DNA of 64,000 bases, taken from assembly GCF_000787835.1 (NCBI RefSeq), contig NZ_BBPP01000004.1, forward strand, positions 127,526 through 191,525. Reading direction: 5' to 3'. Each line of letters opens with the position of its first letter. Positions within the stretch are counted from its first letter, which is position 1. Both the position numbers and the translations under genes were made by a program. This document shows positions 25,192 through 32,521 of the stretch, one piece after another. Below the pieces are notes generated by a model. That model had not been told where the DNA came from. It saw nothing but the letters and a program-made list of their open reading frames with translations, and did no database searches. The stretch comes from Streptacidiphilus melanogenes. GTDB lineage: Bacteria > Actinomycetota > Actinomycetes > Streptomycetales > Streptomycetaceae.

Positions 25192-26007
25192 ATGGAGACT
25201 TCACTGGCCGCCGAGACGGTCCTCGCCGAGCGACGCGGGCCCGTCCTGGTGCTGACGCTCAACCGCCCCGAGCGGCTCAACGCCTGGACCTACGCCCTCG
25301 AGGACCGCTACTTCGACCTGCTCGACGTGGCCGAGGCCGACCCGGACGTCCGTGCCGTCGTGGTGACCGGCGCCGGGCGCGGCTTCTGCGCGGGCGCGGA
25401 CCTGGAGGACCTGGAGGCCGCCGGGAACGCGGACGCCGAGACGCTCGCCCGGCTCCCGGCCCGCGGTCGCCCGCGCACCCGGCCGCTGGAGCTGCGCAAG
25501 CCGCTCATCGCCGCCGTCAACGGCGCGGCCGCCGGTCTCGGCCTGGTCGAGGCGCTCTACTGCGACATCCGGTTCGCCGCGCCGGACGCCAAGTTCACCA
25601 CGGCGTTCGCGCGGCGCGGACTGATCGCCGAGTACGGCATCGCCTGGCTGCTGCCGCGCCTGGTCGGCGCGAGCCGGGCGATGGACCTGCTGCTGTCCAG
25701 CCGCGTCGTGCGCGGCGAGGAGGCCCTGGCCATGGGCCTGGTGGACTTCGTCGTCGAGCGCGAGGGCCTGCTCGACGCGGCCGTCGCCTACGCCACCGAG
25801 CTGGCCGAGCAGTGCTCGCCCTGGTCGATGCAGACGATCAAGCAGCAGGTGCTGCGCGGCCTGGACAGCAGCTTCGCCGCATCGGTCGCCGAGGCGGACG
25901 CGCTGATGCTGGACAGCTTCGCCCGCCCCGACGTGCGCGAGGGCGTCGCCAGCTATCTCGAACACCGCGCCCCCGCCTTCCCGCCGCTGCCCGCCCCCGG
26001 AACCTGA
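25192..26007 (+). CDS. enoyl-CoA hydratase/isomerase (crotonase family)
   Basis: A 271-residue crotonase-fold enzyme acting on acyl-CoA. Oxyanion-hole segments GAGRGFCAGADLED and NGAAAGLGLVEAL are conserved. The catalytic-Glu region reads RRGLIAEYGIAWLLPRLVG. The substrate and exact reaction (hydratase, isomerase or hydrolase) cannot be told from sequence alone. AGGAGAAG lies upstream of the ATG. It sits between the dehydrogenase and the HAD gene in the same operon. Confidence 0.9.
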   Translation: METSLAAETVLAERRGPVLVLTLNRPERLNAWTYALEDRYFDLLDVAEADPDVRAVVVTGAGRGFCAGADLEDLEAAGNADAETLARLPARGRPRTRPLELRKPLIAAVNGAAAGLGLVEALYCDIRFAAPDAKFTTAFARRGLIAEYGIAWLLPRLVGASRAMDLLLSSRVVRGEEALAMGLVDFVVEREGLLDAAVAYATELAEQCSPWSMQTIKQQVLRGLDSSFAASVAEADALMLDSFARPDVREGVASYLEHRAPAFPPLPAPGT

Positions 26008-26023
26008 GGGACCGACACCCGAG

Positions 26024-26674
26024 ATGACCCTGCCCACCCAAGAGGACCTCGAGCCGCCGAAGGCCGTGCTCACCGACTACGGCGGCGTGCTCACCACCGA
26101 CATCTTCGTCTCCTTCCGGGCCTTCTCCGCGCGCGTCACCGGCGACCCGCTCACCGTCGAGCGGCTGCTGCGCGAGGACGAGGACGTGTCCCGTGCGCTC
26201 GTCGCGCACGAACGCGGCCTGCTGCCGCAGGCCGGTTTCGAGGAGCGCCTGGCGGCCGCACTGCGGGCGCTCGGCGCGGACGTGCAGTCCGACGGCCTGC
26301 TGGCCGCGCTCAGCGCGGACATCCGCCCCGACGAGGCGATGCTCGCGGCCGTCCGCCGCCTGCACGCGAGCGGCGTCCCGGTCGCGCTGGTCTCCAACGC
26401 CCTCGGCGACGACCTCTACCGGGGTGTCGACCTCGCCTCGCTCTGCGCCGTCGCGGTCATCTCCAGCCAGGTCGGCGAACGCAAGCCGAGCCGCCGCATC
26501 TACGCGCTGGCCTGCGAGCGACTCGGCGTCGCGTCCGAGGACTGCGTGATGATCGACGACCTGGAGCAGAACCTCGCCGGTGCGGCGCGCCTGGGCATCC
26601 GGGGGCTGCACCACGTCGAGAGCGGGCAGACCGTCCGCAGCCTGGAACAGCTTTTTCCGCAGGCCTTTGGTTGA
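26024..26674 (+). CDS. HAD-like hydrolase, ACAD10 N-domain type
   Basis: A 216-residue haloacid-dehalogenase-fold protein. Motif I is LTDYGGVLT, with the nucleophile Asp but Gly in place of the second Asp, as in the HAD domain of vertebrate ACAD10. Motif II is ALVSNALG, the Lys is in GERKPSRRIY, and motif IV is CVMIDDLEQNL. It ends the operon after the ACAD10/11-like dehydrogenase and the crotonase, so the operon encodes as separate proteins two of the domains fused in ACAD10. The kinase-like APH domain is not in this operon. Confidence 0.85.
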   Translation: MTLPTQEDLEPPKAVLTDYGGVLTTDIFVSFRAFSARVTGDPLTVERLLREDEDVSRALVAHERGLLPQAGFEERLAAALRALGADVQSDGLLAALSADIRPDEAMLAAVRRLHASGVPVALVSNALGDDLYRGVDLASLCAVAVISSQVGERKPSRRIYALACERLGVASEDCVMIDDLEQNLAGAARLGIRGLHHVESGQTVRSLEQLFPQAFG

Positions 26675-26770
26675 ACCTCTAGCGCGTCGGGCGTGGACCC
26701 GACAAGATCAGGGACCGTTGCAACGAGTTGCAGCAACAGCAGCGACCACGGTTCGGCGGGAGGGGCGGGC

Positions 26771-29086
26771 ATGAGCACCGCGAGCGAGCAACGGCCCACG
26801 GACGTCTCGCGACGGAGGTTCCTCGGCTACGTCCTCGCCGCCTCCACGCTGACCGTCGCCGCGCAGCTCGGCGAGGGCGCGGCCGCGCCGCGGGCCGAGG
26901 CGGCCGTGCCGGGGGTGCCGGAGCCCGCGGACCTGTACGACCTGAACGACATGCTCACCGACGCCACGCTGGCGACCGCGAACCTGATCACCATCACCCT
27001 CAATCCGGACGGCACCGCCTCGTTCGCGCTGCCGCGCGCCGAGGTGGGTCAGGGGATCACCACCTCCACCGCGATGCTGATCGCGGAGGAGCTGGACCTG
27101 CCCCTCGACAAGGTGCAGGTCTCCCTCGCCGACGCCCGCCCCGAGCTGCTCTTCAACCAGCTCACCGGCGGCTCCAACACCACCATCTCCACCTACACCC
27201 CCGTCCGCGTCGCCGCCGCGACCGCCAAGCAGCAGCTGCTGGAGGCCGCGGCGGCGGAACTGGGCGTGCCGCTGTCCGCGCTGTCCGCCCTCCAGGGCGT
27301 GATCACCGCGCCGGACGGCCGTTCCCTCAGCTACGCGGAACTGGCCGTCAAGGCGGCGAGCCTGACGAACCTCCAGGTGTCGGTGACGCTCAAGCCCGCC
27401 TCCGCGTTCCGCGTCATCGGCACGCCGCAGAACCGCGTCGACGCGCTGGACGCCGTGACCGGCCGCAAGCAGTTCGCGATGGACGTGCAGGTGGCGGGCG
27501 CCATGCCCGCGATGATCTGCCGACCGCCGACGATCAACGGCACGGTGGTGTCGGTGCAGAACCAGGCCGCGGTGCAGGCCATGCCCGGGATCACCGACGT
27601 CGCCGTCGTCTCCACGGGCGTCGCGGTGCGCGGGCGCACCTTCGGCCAGTGCATCGACGCCGTGCGGGCGCTCCAGGTCACCTGGGGGCCGGGCAGCGAG
27701 GACGCCGCCACCGACGCGACCGTGCTCGCCGAGCTGCGGGCCGCGGAGAACCCGATCGTCACGCCGCCGCTGCCGCTGTTGACCAAGGCGATCGACGCCC
27801 GGTTCACCTTCCACTTCGCCAGCAACAGCGCGCTGGAGAGCAACTGCGCCGTCGCCGATGTGCGCGCGGACAGCGCCGAGATCTGGGCCTCCGTCAAGGC
27901 GCCGATCACGGCCCAGGAGGAGATCGCGGGCCGGCTGGGGCTGCCCGTCGGTGCGGTGACCGTCCACGTCACGCAGGGCGGAGGGTCCTTCGGGCGCAAG
28001 CTGTTCCACGACGCCGCGCTGGAGGCGGCGGAGGTCTCGAAGGCGATGGGCAAGCCGGTGCGGCTGATGTGGCACCGGACCGACGACTTCCGGCACGGCC
28101 GGGTCCACCCGATGTCCATCTCCCGGGTGCGGGCCACGTACTCGCTCGGGCAGGTGCTCACGCTCGACCAACGGCACACCTCCGTGGCCACGGAGTTCGG
28201 ACACGGCCTGGGCGAGATCATCACCTCCTCGGTGGCCAAGCTGCCCGTCGGCGGGCTCACCTTCTCGGAGACGATCTTCTCGCTCACCCAGCAGACGCCC
28301 TACAACTTCGGCGTCACCACGCAGTTGCTGACCGAGGTGGACAACGGCTTCCACACCGGCAGCATGCGCAACATCTACTCGCCGAACGTGCGCTGCGCCC
28401 AGGAGCTGATCGTGGACCAGCTCGCCGCGGCGATGGGCCAGGATCCCTACCACTTCCGGCGGAACTTCCTGAAGGACCAGCGAGCCGTCGCCGTTCTCGA
28501 CAAGGTCGCCCAAGTGGGCGACTGGGGGCGGACGATGGCGCCCGGCACGGCGCAGGGCATTGCGATCCACCCCGAGTACCACGGGTTCGTCGCCGTCCTC
28601 GTCGAGATCGACTGCACCCCGGCGACCGTCAACCGGAAGATCCCGGACGCCGTCACCGGCCCGCGCGTCACCAAGGCCGTCTGCGCGGTCGACGTCGGCC
28701 TCGCGGTCAACCCCAAGGGCCTGGAGGCCCAGATGATGGGCGGCATCATGGACGGCATCGCCGTCACGCTCACCTCCAGCCTGCACCTGGACGGCGGCCA
28801 CTTCCAGGAAGGCAGCTGGGACAACTACTTCTACACCCGCCAGTGGAACACCCCGCCGGAGCTGGACATCATCGTGATGCCGCCGACCACCGGAACCCCG
28901 GGCGGCGCGGGGGAGCTGGCCGTCGCCGGTTCCATGGCCGCGGTCGCCTGCGCCTACGGGCGCGCGACCGGGATCATGCCGACGACCTTCCCGATCAACC
29001 ACGACGCACCGCCGGCCTTCACCCCGCTGCCGACCGTCCCGCCGATCCCGCAGTCGCCCACCGACGGCCTCAGCCGCGCCTACTAG
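26771..29086 (+). CDS. exported molybdopterin-binding oxidoreductase, large subunit
   Basis: A 771-residue xanthine-oxidase-family large subunit in the single-chain isoquinoline 1-oxidoreductase (IorB-like) arrangement. A Tat signal (SRRRFLGYVLAASTLTVAAQL, residues about 14-34) predicts export folded with its cofactor. The C-terminal GGAGELAV holds the catalytic Glu of the family, and TQGGGSFGRK is a cofactor loop. It probably hydroxylates an aldehyde or N-heterocycle. The iron-sulfur subunit follows after 19 bp. No FAD subunit, cytochrome or XdhC-type chaperone is nearby. Confidence 0.9.
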   Translation: MSTASEQRPTDVSRRRFLGYVLAASTLTVAAQLGEGAAAPRAEAAVPGVPEPADLYDLNDMLTDATLATANLITITLNPDGTASFALPRAEVGQGITTSTAMLIAEELDLPLDKVQVSLADARPELLFNQLTGGSNTTISTYTPVRVAAATAKQQLLEAAAAELGVPLSALSALQGVITAPDGRSLSYAELAVKAASLTNLQVSVTLKPASAFRVIGTPQNRVDALDAVTGRKQFAMDVQVAGAMPAMICRPPTINGTVVSVQNQAAVQAMPGITDVAVVSTGVAVRGRTFGQCIDAVRALQVTWGPGSEDAATDATVLAELRAAENPIVTPPLPLLTKAIDARFTFHFASNSALESNCAVADVRADSAEIWASVKAPITAQEEIAGRLGLPVGAVTVHVTQGGGSFGRKLFHDAALEAAEVSKAMGKPVRLMWHRTDDFRHGRVHPMSISRVRATYSLGQVLTLDQRHTSVATEFGHGLGEIITSSVAKLPVGGLTFSETIFSLTQQTPYNFGVTTQLLTEVDNGFHTGSMRNIYSPNVRCAQELIVDQLAAAMGQDPYHFRRNFLKDQRAVAVLDKVAQVGDWGRTMAPGTAQGIAIHPEYHGFVAVLVEIDCTPATVNRKIPDAVTGPRVTKAVCAVDVGLAVNPKGLEAQMMGGIMDGIAVTLTSSLHLDGGHFQEGSWDNYFYTRQWNTPPELDIIVMPPTTGTPGGAGELAVAGSMAAVACAYGRATGIMPTTFPINHDAPPAFTPLPTVPPIPQSPTDGLSRAY

Positions 29087-29105
29087 GCGAAAAGGAGCAC
29101 ACGTC

Positions 29106-29582
29106 TTGCCTTCGCACACCTTCGTCCTCAACGGGCAGCAGGTCACCGTCGACGTCGAGGACGACGTCCGGCTGCTCTGGGTCCTGCGCGACATCCTGGG
29201 CGTGACCGGGCCCAAGTACGGCTGCGGGCTGGGCGTCTGCCAGGCCTGCACCAGCCACGTCAACGGCAGGGCGGTCAACATCTGCTGCGTCCCCGTCTCC
29301 GACGTGCAGCCGACGGACGAGGTGACCACCATCGAGGGACTGCCCGCCACGGTCGGCCAGGAGCTGCACCCGATGCAGCAGGCCTGGCTGGACATGGACG
29401 TGCCGCAGTGCGGCTACTGCCAGCCCGGCCAGATCATGGCCGCCGTCGCCATGGTGCTCCAGGCACGTGCCGCAGGTCAGCAGCTCGGCGACGCTGACTT
29501 CGACCAGATCCGCAACATCTGCCGCTGCGGCACCTACCACAGGATCCGTGAGGCGATCCTCTCCGCGCAGACCAAGTTCTGA
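29106..29582 (+). CDS. two [2Fe-2S] cluster subunit of the molybdo-oxidoreductase
   Basis: A 158-residue small subunit. The plant-type [2Fe-2S] cluster is bound by the Cys of YGCGLGVCQACTSHVNG with NICC, and the second cluster by QCGYCQPGQ and ICRCGTY. It passes electrons from the molybdenum centre to an unknown acceptor. The start is a TTG with AAAAGGAG upstream. It has no signal peptide, so it presumably rides out with the Tat-tagged large subunit. Confidence 0.92.
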   Translation: MPSHTFVLNGQQVTVDVEDDVRLLWVLRDILGVTGPKYGCGLGVCQACTSHVNGRAVNICCVPVSDVQPTDEVTTIEGLPATVGQELHPMQQAWLDMDVPQCGYCQPGQIMAAVAMVLQARAAGQQLGDADFDQIRNICRCGTYHRIREAILSAQTKF

Positions 29583-29672
29583 CCGCTGCACGGTCCTTGA
29601 CGCTCCATCATCAACGTGGCGACACTGTTGGCCATCCGCCGTCCCTGAGCAGAGGGGCGGAGGCGCAGTCGC

Positions 29673-29692
29673 AATTGTTAGCGCTCACAATC
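29673..29692. promoter_or_regulatory. lac-operator-like palindrome before the arabinofuranosidase gene
   Basis: AATTGTTAGCGCTCACAATC is almost identical to the symmetric LacI-type operator (central AGCGCT, outer TTGT/ACAA). It lies 20 bp before the start codon. A LacI-family sugar repressor encoded elsewhere is the likely ligand. Confidence 0.7.
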
Positions 29693-29711
29693 CCAACGGA
29701 GTGCGATCATC

Positions 29712-31184
29712 ATGCTGCAACGGATGCTCCTGGCGCTCGCCGCCGTCACCGCCGCCCTCCTCGCCGCGCTCGTCGGCCCCGCGGGCGCTGCCCGCGCCGC
29801 CGCCTCCGGGCCGTGCGACATCTACGCCGCCGCCGGGACGCCCTGCGTCGCCGCGCACAGCACCACCCGCGCCCTGTACGCGAGCTACAACGGTGCGCTG
29901 TACCAGGTCAGACGGCTCTCCGACGGCGCGACCACCGACGTCCACCCGATCGGCGCCGGCGGCTACGCGAACGCCGCCACCCAGGACTCCTTCTGTGCGA
30001 GCTCTGCCTGCTTCATCACCGAGATCTACGACCAGAGCGGCCGCGGCAACAACCTGACCGTCGAGGGCTCCGGCGGCAACGGCGGCGCCGACGTGGGCGC
30101 GATCGCCGACGCGCTGCCGACCACCTTGGGCGGCGTCAAGGTCTACGGCGTCTACGTGGCCGCCGGCGTCGGCTACCGCGACGACGCCACCAGCGGCGTC
30201 CCGACCGGCAGCGCGCCCCAGGGCGCCTACATGGTCGCCAGCGGCACGCACGTCAACAGCGGCTGCTGCTTCGACTACGGCAATGCCGAGACTTCCGATG
30301 ACGACACCGGCAACGGCCACATGGACGCCATCAACCTCGGCACCGAGTGCTGGTTCGCCCCCTGCTCCGGCTCCGGACCGTGGGTCCAGGCGGACCTGGA
30401 GAACGGCCTGTTCGCGGGCGCCAACGGTTCCGACACCGCCAACAAGGGGAACGCCGGTGCCTTCGTCACCGCCGTGCTGAAGAACAACGGCACCACCACC
30501 TACGCCGTCAAGGGTGGTGACGCCCAGTCAGGCGCGCTCTCCACCTGGTGGAACGGCGCGTTGCCGAACCTCGGCGGCTACACCCCCATGCACCAGGAGG
30601 GCGCGATCGTCCTCGGCACCGGCGGCGACGACAGCAACAGCTCCGTCGGCTCGTTCTTCGAGGGCGTCATCACCGCCGGCTACCCGACCGACGCCGCCGA
30701 CAACGCCGTCCAGGCGAACGTCGTCGCGGCCGGCTACCACACCCGCACGCCCTCGTTCCCGGTCTCCGGCTCGACCTACCGGATGACCAACACCCACAGC
30801 GGCCTGGTCCTCGACGCCAGGAACTGCGGGACGGGCAACGGCACCGCCGTCCAGCTGTGGGCCTCGCTCGGCAACACCTGCCAGCAGTGGACGTTCACCT
30901 CGGTCGGCCCGGACGTCTACACCGTCAGGAACGTCAACAGCGGGCTCGTGCTGGACGACGACAACTGCGGCGGCGCCAACGGGAACACGCTCCAGCTGTG
31001 GACGGCCCTCGGCAACGCCTGCCAGCAGTGGTACGTCCTGCCCTACGGCAGCGCCTACGAACTGGTGAACGTCGCCAGCGGGCGCACCGTCGACGCCGAG
31101 AACTGCGGCACGGCGAACGGCACGGTGGTGCGCCAGTGGCAGACGCTGGACAACACCTGCCAGCAGTGGACCATCGCGTCCTGA
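29712..31184 (+). CDS. secreted GH54 alpha-L-arabinofuranosidase with ricin-type lectin domain
   Basis: A 490-residue exported enzyme that removes arabinose from plant polysaccharides. The signal peptide covers residues 1 to about 31. The GH54 catalytic domain (about 33-355) shows GCCFDYGNAETSDDDTG (nucleophile Glu region) and MHQEGAIVLGTGGDDSNSS (acid/base Asp region). Fungal AbfB enzymes carry a CBM42 at this point. Here the C-terminus (about 365-490) is instead a ricin-like CBM13 with three QQW repeats. Regulation by a LacI-type repressor is suggested by the palindrome just upstream. Confidence 0.88.
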   Translation: MLQRMLLALAAVTAALLAALVGPAGAARAAASGPCDIYAAAGTPCVAAHSTTRALYASYNGALYQVRRLSDGATTDVHPIGAGGYANAATQDSFCASSACFITEIYDQSGRGNNLTVEGSGGNGGADVGAIADALPTTLGGVKVYGVYVAAGVGYRDDATSGVPTGSAPQGAYMVASGTHVNSGCCFDYGNAETSDDDTGNGHMDAINLGTECWFAPCSGSGPWVQADLENGLFAGANGSDTANKGNAGAFVTAVLKNNGTTTYAVKGGDAQSGALSTWWNGALPNLGGYTPMHQEGAIVLGTGGDDSNSSVGSFFEGVITAGYPTDAADNAVQANVVAAGYHTRTPSFPVSGSTYRMTNTHSGLVLDARNCGTGNGTAVQLWASLGNTCQQWTFTSVGPDVYTVRNVNSGLVLDDDNCGGANGNTLQLWTALGNACQQWYVLPYGSAYELVNVASGRTVDAENCGTANGTVVRQWQTLDNTCQQWTIAS

Positions 31185-31204
31185 ACCCGCGAACGCGGGT
31201 GGGT

Positions 31205-31260
31205 GACCGGTCCCGCGGGTGAACGCCGAACTCGGGTGGGCGCCCCACGCGGGACCGGTC
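31205..31260. terminator. inverted repeat between convergent genes
   Basis: GACCGGTCCCGCG (31205-31217) pairs with CGCGGGACCGGTC (31248-31260). It is a perfect 13-bp stem with a 30-base loop between the arabinofuranosidase and the convergent secreted-protein gene. Confidence 0.55.
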
Positions 31261-31263
31261 GGC

Positions 31264-31800
31264 TCAGCGCAGCACGGCCAGCAGGAACCGCGTCGGACTG
31301 TCCGTCGCGGCCGAGGTGGCGGTGCCGCCGTGCGCCTGTCCGGCGAGAACGGCGGGCCGCATGCCCCTCGCCGACACGATGGGGATGTCGACACGGTCCG
31401 CGTGACCGGGCTTCAGCCCCGCGGGGAAGAGGCAGTCGGCGACGTGCCCGTGGGGCTGCGGGATGCAGCCGGCCGGAAGGTTCGTGACCGACACCCCCGG
31501 CGGCAGGCTCACGCCGAGGATCAGCTGCGCGCGCTCGGGCGCGTTCCCGAGGTTCCACAGCTCCTCGTGCACCACCGAGCGCCCGCCCGAGCGGATCACC
31601 ACCAGCGGCGCGGCGTCCAGGACCAGCCACGGCCTCGCGGCGGGCGGTTTCCTGGCGGCGGGTGGTTTCTTGACGACCACGGGCTTCTTGACGGCCGGTG
31701 CGGCCGCCGCGGTGGTCACCGCCGTCGCCGGTCCGATCACGCCGCCGACACCGACGGCCAGCGCGAGAACCGCGCGCCACCCACGTCTTCCGATCGCCAT
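31264..31800 (-). CDS. secreted protein, 178 aa, unknown function
   Basis: The signal peptide spans residues 1 to about 34 (ends TTAAAAP), followed by a Lys/Pro-rich linker (VKKPVVVKKPPAARKPPAA). A small beta-rich domain then resembles the DUF11/CARDB kind of surface modules (EELWNLGNAPERAQLILGVS) with one Cys pair (AGCIPQ and ADCLFP). It probably sits in or near the cell wall. The start at 31800 gives a proper signal sequence; upstream in-frame Met codons do not. Confidence 0.65.
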   Translation of the reverse strand: MAIGRRGWRAVLALAVGVGGVIGPATAVTTAAAAPAVKKPVVVKKPPAARKPPAARPWLVLDAAPLVVIRSGGRSVVHEELWNLGNAPERAQLILGVSLPPGVSVTNLPAGCIPQPHGHVADCLFPAGLKPGHADRVDIPIVSARGMRPAVLAGQAHGGTATSAATDSPTRFLLAVLR

Positions 31801-31941
31801 GCCTGCCTCCATGCCCGCCTCCGTGCCCCTACCGGCCGTGCGTCGGCCGCCTGCCCCCCAGCGTGAACGCCCCGGCGCACGATTCGGCGCGGACACAGCG
31901 GCGGTTGCGCCGAAGGGACGACGGCCTGTCGTGCCCCCGCC

Positions 31942-32310
31942 TCACCGCACGCACTTCCCGAAGCGCCCGTGGACGGACGCCAGCTCGCCGACCCGGCACG
32001 GCGCGTGCTCGCTCAGGACGAGGTCGTGGTCCTGCCGCAGCTGCGCCGCGATCGCGTTCTCGCGCTCGAAGCGCATGCTCAGCATGCCCGTGGTGACCGC
32101 GCTGGCCGCGAGATCCGGCTTGTCGCACCGCAGGAAGATGCCGGGCGTGCGGTCGAGCGGCTCCCAGTAGGCGGCCTGCCCTTTCGCGCACGTCAGCGTC
32201 TGCCAGTGCCCGGCCTTCTCGGCGGCGCCGGCCTGCGGCGAGAGGGCGATGGTCGTGGCGAGGACCGCGCCGGTCAGCAGCGCGTGTCCAAAGAGAGAGG
32301 GTCGCTTCAT
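31942..32310 (-). CDS. small secreted protein, 122 aa, unknown function
   Basis: The signal peptide ends at about residue 29 (SPQAGAA). The mature part has four Cys (LTCAKGQAAYW, LRCDKPD, HAPCRVGE and GKCVR) that could form two disulfides. I do not recognise the family. AGGAAGG lies upstream of the ATG at 32310. It is transcribed in the same direction as the preceding acs operon but separated from it by a hairpin. Confidence 0.65.
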   Translation of the reverse strand: MKRPSLFGHALLTGAVLATTIALSPQAGAAEKAGHWQTLTCAKGQAAYWEPLDRTPGIFLRCDKPDLAASAVTTGMLSMRFERENAIAAQLRQDHDLVLSEHAPCRVGELASVHGRFGKCVR

Positions 32311-32460
32311 CGACCGGCCTTCCTGCTCGGTGTCGTGACGGTCCCTGCGGCCGAGTCTCGGCCGGGCCGCCGGGCCGGGAACCGACCGACGCGCGGGGCC
32401 CCTCCAGCTCGACCCGATCGGCCGAGCACGCACGGGACGTGGAAGGCGCGCATGCGGACG

Positions 32461-32498
32461 CGGACCGGCCCGGGGCCGTCGGGCCCCGGGCCGGTCCG
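32461..32498 (-). terminator. terminator of the satP-acs operon
   Basis: A perfect 17-bp GC-rich stem (32461-32477 with 32482-32498) and a GTCG loop, 23 bases after the acs stop codon. Confidence 0.75.
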
Positions 32499-32521
32499 TG
32501 CCACGAGGGCAGGAGGCGCGC

